NCBI GenBank assembly: GCA_027622115.1
Contig: JAQBZS010000139.1
Location: forward strand, 1-11,170
Length of the DNA: 11,170 nucleotides
Source: Planctomycetota bacterium
GTDB taxonomy: Bacteria > Planctomycetota > Planctomycetia > Planctomycetales > Planctomycetaceae
Reading direction: 5' to 3'
Positions 7,473 through 11,170 of the stretch are shown in pieces (positions within the stretch are counted from its first letter, which is position 1; every line of letters begins with the position of its first letter). The translations under genes were made by a program, and so were the position numbers. The notes under the pieces were generated by a model. The model was not told the origin of the DNA and searched no databases. It saw nothing but the letters and a program-made list of their open reading frames with translations.

Positions 7473-9887
7473 ATGAATCGCGATAATCAAGAACTCATCA
7501 AGACTTTGGCTTTCGCGGGTATCGCCGTGGTTGTCGCGGTCGCCGCCTACTTTGTGGATCGCGCGTCACTGCCGGCGGAGATGAAGGAGTTTGCCAAAGT
7601 CGGCCAGCGGTTCTTTCCCGACTTTGACGACCCCACGAAGGTCAAGGGCCTGAAGGTGTCCGCGATCTCGGAAAGCGGCAAACCGGAAGAGTTCATCGTC
7701 GAATACAAAGACGACGCGTGGCGCATTACGACACACAACGATTATCCTGCGGAAGCCGCTCAGCGATTGGCGCGAACGGCACGCTCGGTCATTGGCATCG
7801 AGCGGACTGCCGTTGTGGGACACCGAGAAAATCAATGGGCACGATTCGGCGTGCTTGATCCAACCGATCCGGACTTGGAAGACAAGACCGCGGCGGGTAG
7901 CCGAGTTCAGCTACTGGATGAAAGCGGCGAGCCGCTGGTTGACTACATCATCGGCAAGAAGGTTGAAGGCACCGGCTCCGAAGAGACCCCCGACGACGCC
8001 GTGCATCGACCGGTCCGACAGGAAGGCGGATCGCAGACTCAATATTACGTGCGGGCTCACGGTGAATCTGAAACGTACCGCGCTTATCTCAATATCGATC
8101 TATCGACGAAATTCGCCGACTGGATCGAACCGGACCTTCTAAAAGTCAAATCGAACAACATTGCGGATTTGACGATTCACAACTACTCGATCGAGCAAAA
8201 GGTCGAACAGGTTCGAAACGGCCCGTTCATCCAAGAGCAAACAACGCCCATCAAGAAAGTTTCCGAGGTGTCGCACCTGACAAAAGTGGACTTCACTTGG
8301 AAGCTTGACGGCGTCAACGAAGACACGGAAGAGCTTGAAACACAGAAGGTGCAGGATCTCGTCGACAAGATTAGTGGTTTCAAAATCGTTGGGATCCGGA
8401 AGAAGCCTTCGAAGAACGGAAAGCCCATCATCAACAGTGATCTTGCTCTCAATCAAGCCGCATTCGAGGGTCTCGGCCAAGATGAAATTCGCAGCCTAAT
8501 CGTCGGTGTGCAGCGAGACCTGGAAAAGCGTGGCTTCTTTGTCGACCCGGATTCCAGTGATCCACGTCGCCCGAATCTGATGTCGGATCAGGGCGAATTG
8601 GTCGCCGCCACCAAAGAGGGCGTGGTCTATCACGTCTACTTCGGCAAGGAATTGTTCGGCAGTGAATCCGAGATTGCGGTCGGCGGTGCTTCCGATGTCG
8701 TCGAAAAGAAGGCGGAACCGAAACCGGACGGCAAAGAGAAGGATGCTGATGATGAAGATGCTGGAGTCAAAAAGAAGGACAAGAATCGGTTCGTCTTCCT
8801 GAAGGTTTCGTTCGACGAACAATTCGTGGCCGACAAGCCCGAGCATCCCGGCGCGCCGCCGGTCGAACCAACGAAGCCGGTTAGCGAACCCGAGCCCAAG
8901 AAGGCGGAAACGCCAGCGAAGGCTGATGAGAAAAAGTCTGCCCCGGAAGTCGACCCGCAGCCGAGGCAGCCTGCTCCGGTGGAGCCAGCTCCGAAAAAAG
9001 CCGCTGCGAAACCCGATCCAAAAGAGAAGTCGAAATCGGTCGACAATTCGGAATGCGTGCAGGATGACGACGACGAAAAGGACGAGCCCAAAGCAGCGGC
9101 CAAGACGGAAGCCAAGCCCACGGAAGCCAAAAAGACAGAAGCTCCCAAGGTGACGTCACCGGCCAAGCCGGAAGTGAAAAAGGAGACTCCGGCTCCCAAG
9201 AAGGTCGACACTGCGGCCAAGGAGGAGACGGTGGATCCAAAGGCGCCGGTCGAGCCGAAGGAAGGCGAGAAGAAATCCGTCGAGCCGCCCAAGAAGACTC
9301 CGCAAGAAGAATACGACGAAGCGATGTCGCAGTATCGGCTAGACAAGTCCGACTACGACCAAAAGTTGAAAGAGTACGAGGAGAAGCTCGTCGAGTACGA
9401 AAAGAAAGTCGCGGAAGGCCAGAAGAAAGCGGCGGAACTCAGCGAGCGATTCGGCGAATGGTATTACGTGATTTCGTCCGCGAGTTTCGAAGGTCTCAAA
9501 CTTGCCCGCACGGACTTGGTCAAAGCGAAGGTCAAGAAAGAGGACGAAACGAAGAAACCAGCGTTTCCGGGTGGATTCAAGCTGCCGGAAGGTCTCAAGC
9601 TGCCCGATGGCCCGAATTTCCCGAAGCCCAAACTGCCCGAGACCAAGCCGAGTCCGAAGCCCGAAGTCAAAACGGAGGCCAAAACGGACCCGAACGCTGA
9701 GAAACCGGAAGCCAAACCGAATTCCAAATCGGACCCCAAGAAATCGACCAAACCGGACGTCAAGCCGGAGCCCGTTCCAAAAACGGCAGCCAAGACTTCG
9801 CCGAGTCCAAAGGCGAAGCCAACCGAAAAGACCGACGCGAAGACATCCGCAAAGCCACCAGCGAAGAGTGCCAAGCCCGCGCCATAG
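7473..9887 (+). CDS. Membrane-anchored DUF4340 protein with large Lys/Pro/Glu-rich insertion and tail
   Basis: The product has 804 residues; GGAG lies 9 bases before the ATG, and the gene starts 93 bases after the permease stop, so one operon is likely. A single N-terminal membrane segment (about 8-27) should anchor it with the rest outside the cytoplasm. DUF4340 features follow: FPDFDDPTKVKGLKV (48-62), WRITTHNDYPAEA (83-95), GRE-like VVGHRENQWARFGV (114-127), YYVRAHGESETYRAYL (191-206), and DWIEPDLLKV (216-225). DUF4340 proteins commonly sit beside GldA/F/G-type ABC genes; their role is unknown. The domain is interrupted at about 407-605 by a low-complexity Lys/Pro/Glu/Ala-rich stretch, apart from a short ordered island NRFVFLKVSFDEQFV (438-452). 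It resumes with a charged coiled coil (about 610-660) and RFGEWYYVISSASFEGLKL (659-677). The end (about 690-804) is again Pro/Lys-rich, like the periplasm-spanning linker of TonB. The stop lies 9 bases from the RHS remnant, so the extreme C-terminus may not be original. Confidence 0.87.
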   Translation: MNRDNQELIKTLAFAGIAVVVAVAAYFVDRASLPAEMKEFAKVGQRFFPDFDDPTKVKGLKVSAISESGKPEEFIVEYKDDAWRITTHNDYPAEAAQRLARTARSVIGIERTAVVGHRENQWARFGVLDPTDPDLEDKTAAGSRVQLLDESGEPLVDYIIGKKVEGTGSEETPDDAVHRPVRQEGGSQTQYYVRAHGESETYRAYLNIDLSTKFADWIEPDLLKVKSNNIADLTIHNYSIEQKVEQVRNGPFIQEQTTPIKKVSEVSHLTKVDFTWKLDGVNEDTEELETQKVQDLVDKISGFKIVGIRKKPSKNGKPIINSDLALNQAAFEGLGQDEIRSLIVGVQRDLEKRGFFVDPDSSDPRRPNLMSDQGELVAATKEGVVYHVYFGKELFGSESEIAVGGASDVVEKKAEPKPDGKEKDADDEDAGVKKKDKNRFVFLKVSFDEQFVADKPEHPGAPPVEPTKPVSEPEPKKAETPAKADEKKSAPEVDPQPRQPAPVEPAPKKAAAKPDPKEKSKSVDNSECVQDDDDEKDEPKAAAKTEAKPTEAKKTEAPKVTSPAKPEVKKETPAPKKVDTAAKEETVDPKAPVEPKEGEKKSVEPPKKTPQEEYDEAMSQYRLDKSDYDQKLKEYEEKLVEYEKKVAEGQKKAAELSERFGEWYYVISSASFEGLKLARTDLVKAKVKKEDETKKPAFPGGFKLPEGLKLPDGPNFPKPKLPETKPSPKPEVKTEAKTDPNAEKPEAKPNSKSDPKKSTKPDVKPEPVPKTAAKTSPSPKAKPTEKTDAKTSAKPPAKSAKPAP

Positions 9888-9896
9888 GTCGTCACA

Positions 9897-11161
9897 CGGG
9901 TAGCGTCGGCCGGTTTGCTGGTCGATGGCACTGAATGCGTAAGTGGTGCGATAACTTCGCGCGTCGATGCGGAGTGTCTGCCGTCCCGCGTCGTCATAGC
10001 CGCTCGTTGTGCGGCGATTGAGCGGATCGATTTGTTGTGTTTGGCGACCGGTGGCATCATAGGGAAGCTGTAGCGGTTGGAGCGAGCATCCACGAGAGCG
10101 GTCTGACTGCCGACGGCATCGTAGACACTGGTGGTGCGGTAACCGAGCGCGTTCTCTTCGGCGATCGTTTGTCCGAGCGCGTCATACACAGTCGTAGTCG
10201 TGTGGTTGTTGGCATCAGTGACGGCGACCTGTTGACCGGCGAGGTCATAGGCCAGGCTTGTGCGATGTCCGAGCGGGTTGACAGTGGCCAATTGTTGGCT
10301 GGCGGCATCGAACACAGAGGTTGCCCGGAAGCCGAGCGCGTTTTCGGTGGCTATGTTTCTGCCGGCTGCGTCATACAGCAGGCTCGTGCGGTCGCCGAGT
10401 GGGTTGATCTGGCTGGTGACTTGGCTGGCCAAGTCATAGATCGTCGTGGAGCGATTTCCCTTGGCATCAATGCCGGCAATGGCGCGTCCGGCCGCGTCAT
10501 AGACGCTCGTGTTGCGGTGCTCCAACGCGTCAATCGTGACTTCGACCTGACTGGCGGCGTTATACTGCGTGGTCGAGCGGAAGCCTCGTGCATCCACGAC
10601 GGCGATGTTACGGCTGGCCGCGTCAAACACACTGGTTGTGCGGTACGACAAAGCATCAATCGAAGCGACGGCCTGACCTGCGGAGTCAAAGATGCTGCTC
10701 GATCGGTTTTCGGGCGGATCAACGGACGCGATGCTCTGACCGGCAACGTCAAATACCGTGCTCCAGCGGTTGACGAGCGGATCGATGCTGGCGATGGATT
10801 GGCCTGCACCGTCATAGACGGACGAGGAGCGGTAACCGAGCGCGTTGATCGCGGCGATCGAGCGACTGGCGTTGTCATAGACGGCCGTGGTGCGGTTTTC
10901 GAGCGCGTCGATCGTGGCGATGGAACGTCCGGCTTCATCGAACACCGTGCTGGTGCGAAAGCCCAACGGATTGCTCTGCGCGAGCACCTGATTCGCACAG
11001 TTGTAAACGGTGGTGTTACGGGCTCCGAGAGGATTGACGCTGGCAACAGCGCGCCCAGCGGCGTCATAGACGGAACTCGACCGGTTGCCGAGTGGGTCGA
11101 CGGATGCAAGCGCCTGGCTGGCGGCATCGAACGCGGTCGTACTGCGATCGCCCAAGGGGTT
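9897..11161 (-). repeat. Tandem 63-bp repeat array coding for about 20 YD units
   Basis: The units repeat with an exact 63-base period (for example, units starting at 11161, 11098 and so on to 10153). Conserved positions are Asp/Asn-Ala/Pro at the start, Arg at 6, Tyr/Phe-Asp at 10-11, Gly/Ser-Arg/Gln at 14-15, with variable residues between. Neighbouring units are clearly related but not identical, so the array is old enough to have diverged. The last unit (9965-9897) is degenerate, with FSAIDQQTGRRYP replacing the standard ending. Confidence 0.9.
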
Positions 11162-11170
11162 GATTTGAGC
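9897..11170 (-). pseudogene. YD/RHS-repeat protein, 3' remnant with frameshift (5' part beyond right edge)
   Basis: Reading leftward from the window edge, the frame is open and encodes tandem 21-residue units of the type DPLGNRSSSVYDAAGRAVASV, the YD/RHS repeat that builds a hollow beta-shell in RHS and teneurin-like surface or toxin proteins. About 17 units are in one frame (11161 to about 10091). In unit 18 the frame slips at the GGG run 10062-10064 (plus strand): one base is missing, and reading resumes in another frame with YDATGRQTQQIDPLNRRTTS and continues to GRRYP, ending at 9897. Uncorrected, the frame goes on as non-RHS sequence antisense to the DUF4340 gene and stops at 9464. No RHS core end, DPxG cleavage motif or toxin domain is present. 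I therefore call it a broken gene end. A sequencing error at the G-run would also explain the slip, but not the missing C-terminus. The start, signal peptide and function are outside the window. Confidence 0.85.

Noticed and set aside
8636..9346. Minus-strand open frame of 236 codons, Ser/Gly/Ala/Phe-rich
   Set aside because: It is the complement of the Lys/Pro/Glu-rich codons of the DUF4340 gene, which leave the antisense frame free of stops; the sequence is low-complexity without a domain.
9464..9896. Continuation of the RHS reading frame antisense to the DUF4340 3' end
   Set aside because: After the frameshift near 10062 the translation loses all YD periodicity and becomes Gly/Phe/Ser-rich complement of the DUF4340 tail, so it is not counted as real coding sequence.
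9897..11161. Possible CRISPR or satellite array because of regular spacing
   Set aside because: The 63-base period is contiguous, without unique spacers, keeps a reading frame over 17 units and encodes the YD motif, so it is a protein repeat.

Overview
The window looks like a chromosomal segment of a Planctomycetota bacterium. This is an inference from gene content: a secreted SGNH hydrolase joined to a second domain, a Gld-type ABC exporter with a DUF4340 partner, and YD/RHS repeats, together with moderate-to-high GC, long gaps between genes and weak Shine-Dalgarno sites. No rRNA, tRNA or marker gene is present to fix the lineage.

Layout. The left part (1-2998) is a leftward gene group: a FliK-like protein (2998-1676), then after only 2 bases an FhlB-like small protein related to the cytoplasmic C-terminal domain of FlhB (1673-1356), then after 69 bases a secreted SGNH/GDSL hydrolase with a GTG start (1286) that runs off the left edge. 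The hydrolase appears to continue into a second domain. A divergent gap of 417 bases (2999-3415) holds no convincing gene, but contains a dense row of short inverted repeats.

The middle part (3416-9887) is a rightward three-gene unit: a GldA-like ABC ATPase; a 1004-residue protein that joins an ABC-2 permease (GldF-like) to a GldG-like extracytoplasmic auxiliary domain; and an 804-residue membrane-anchored DUF4340 protein with a very large Lys/Pro/Glu/Ala-rich insertion and tail. Together they should form one inner-membrane ABC complex with a big extracytoplasmic part. Its substrate cannot be read from the sequence. A 73-base near-perfect palindrome lies between the ATPase and the permease genes.

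The right part (9897-11170, minus strand) is an array of about 20 YD/RHS-type repeats of 21 residues (63 bp). It enters from beyond the right edge, carries a one-base frameshift near 10062, and stops abruptly 9 bases from the DUF4340 stop codon. It is best read as the broken 3' end of an RHS/YD-repeat gene, apparently cut off by recombination.

Most unusual items: the hairpin cluster in the divergent gap, the palindrome inside the ABC operon, the DUF4340 domain split by a TonB-like charged linker, and the abrupt RHS/DUF4340 junction. I do not see a clear new defence or mobile system.
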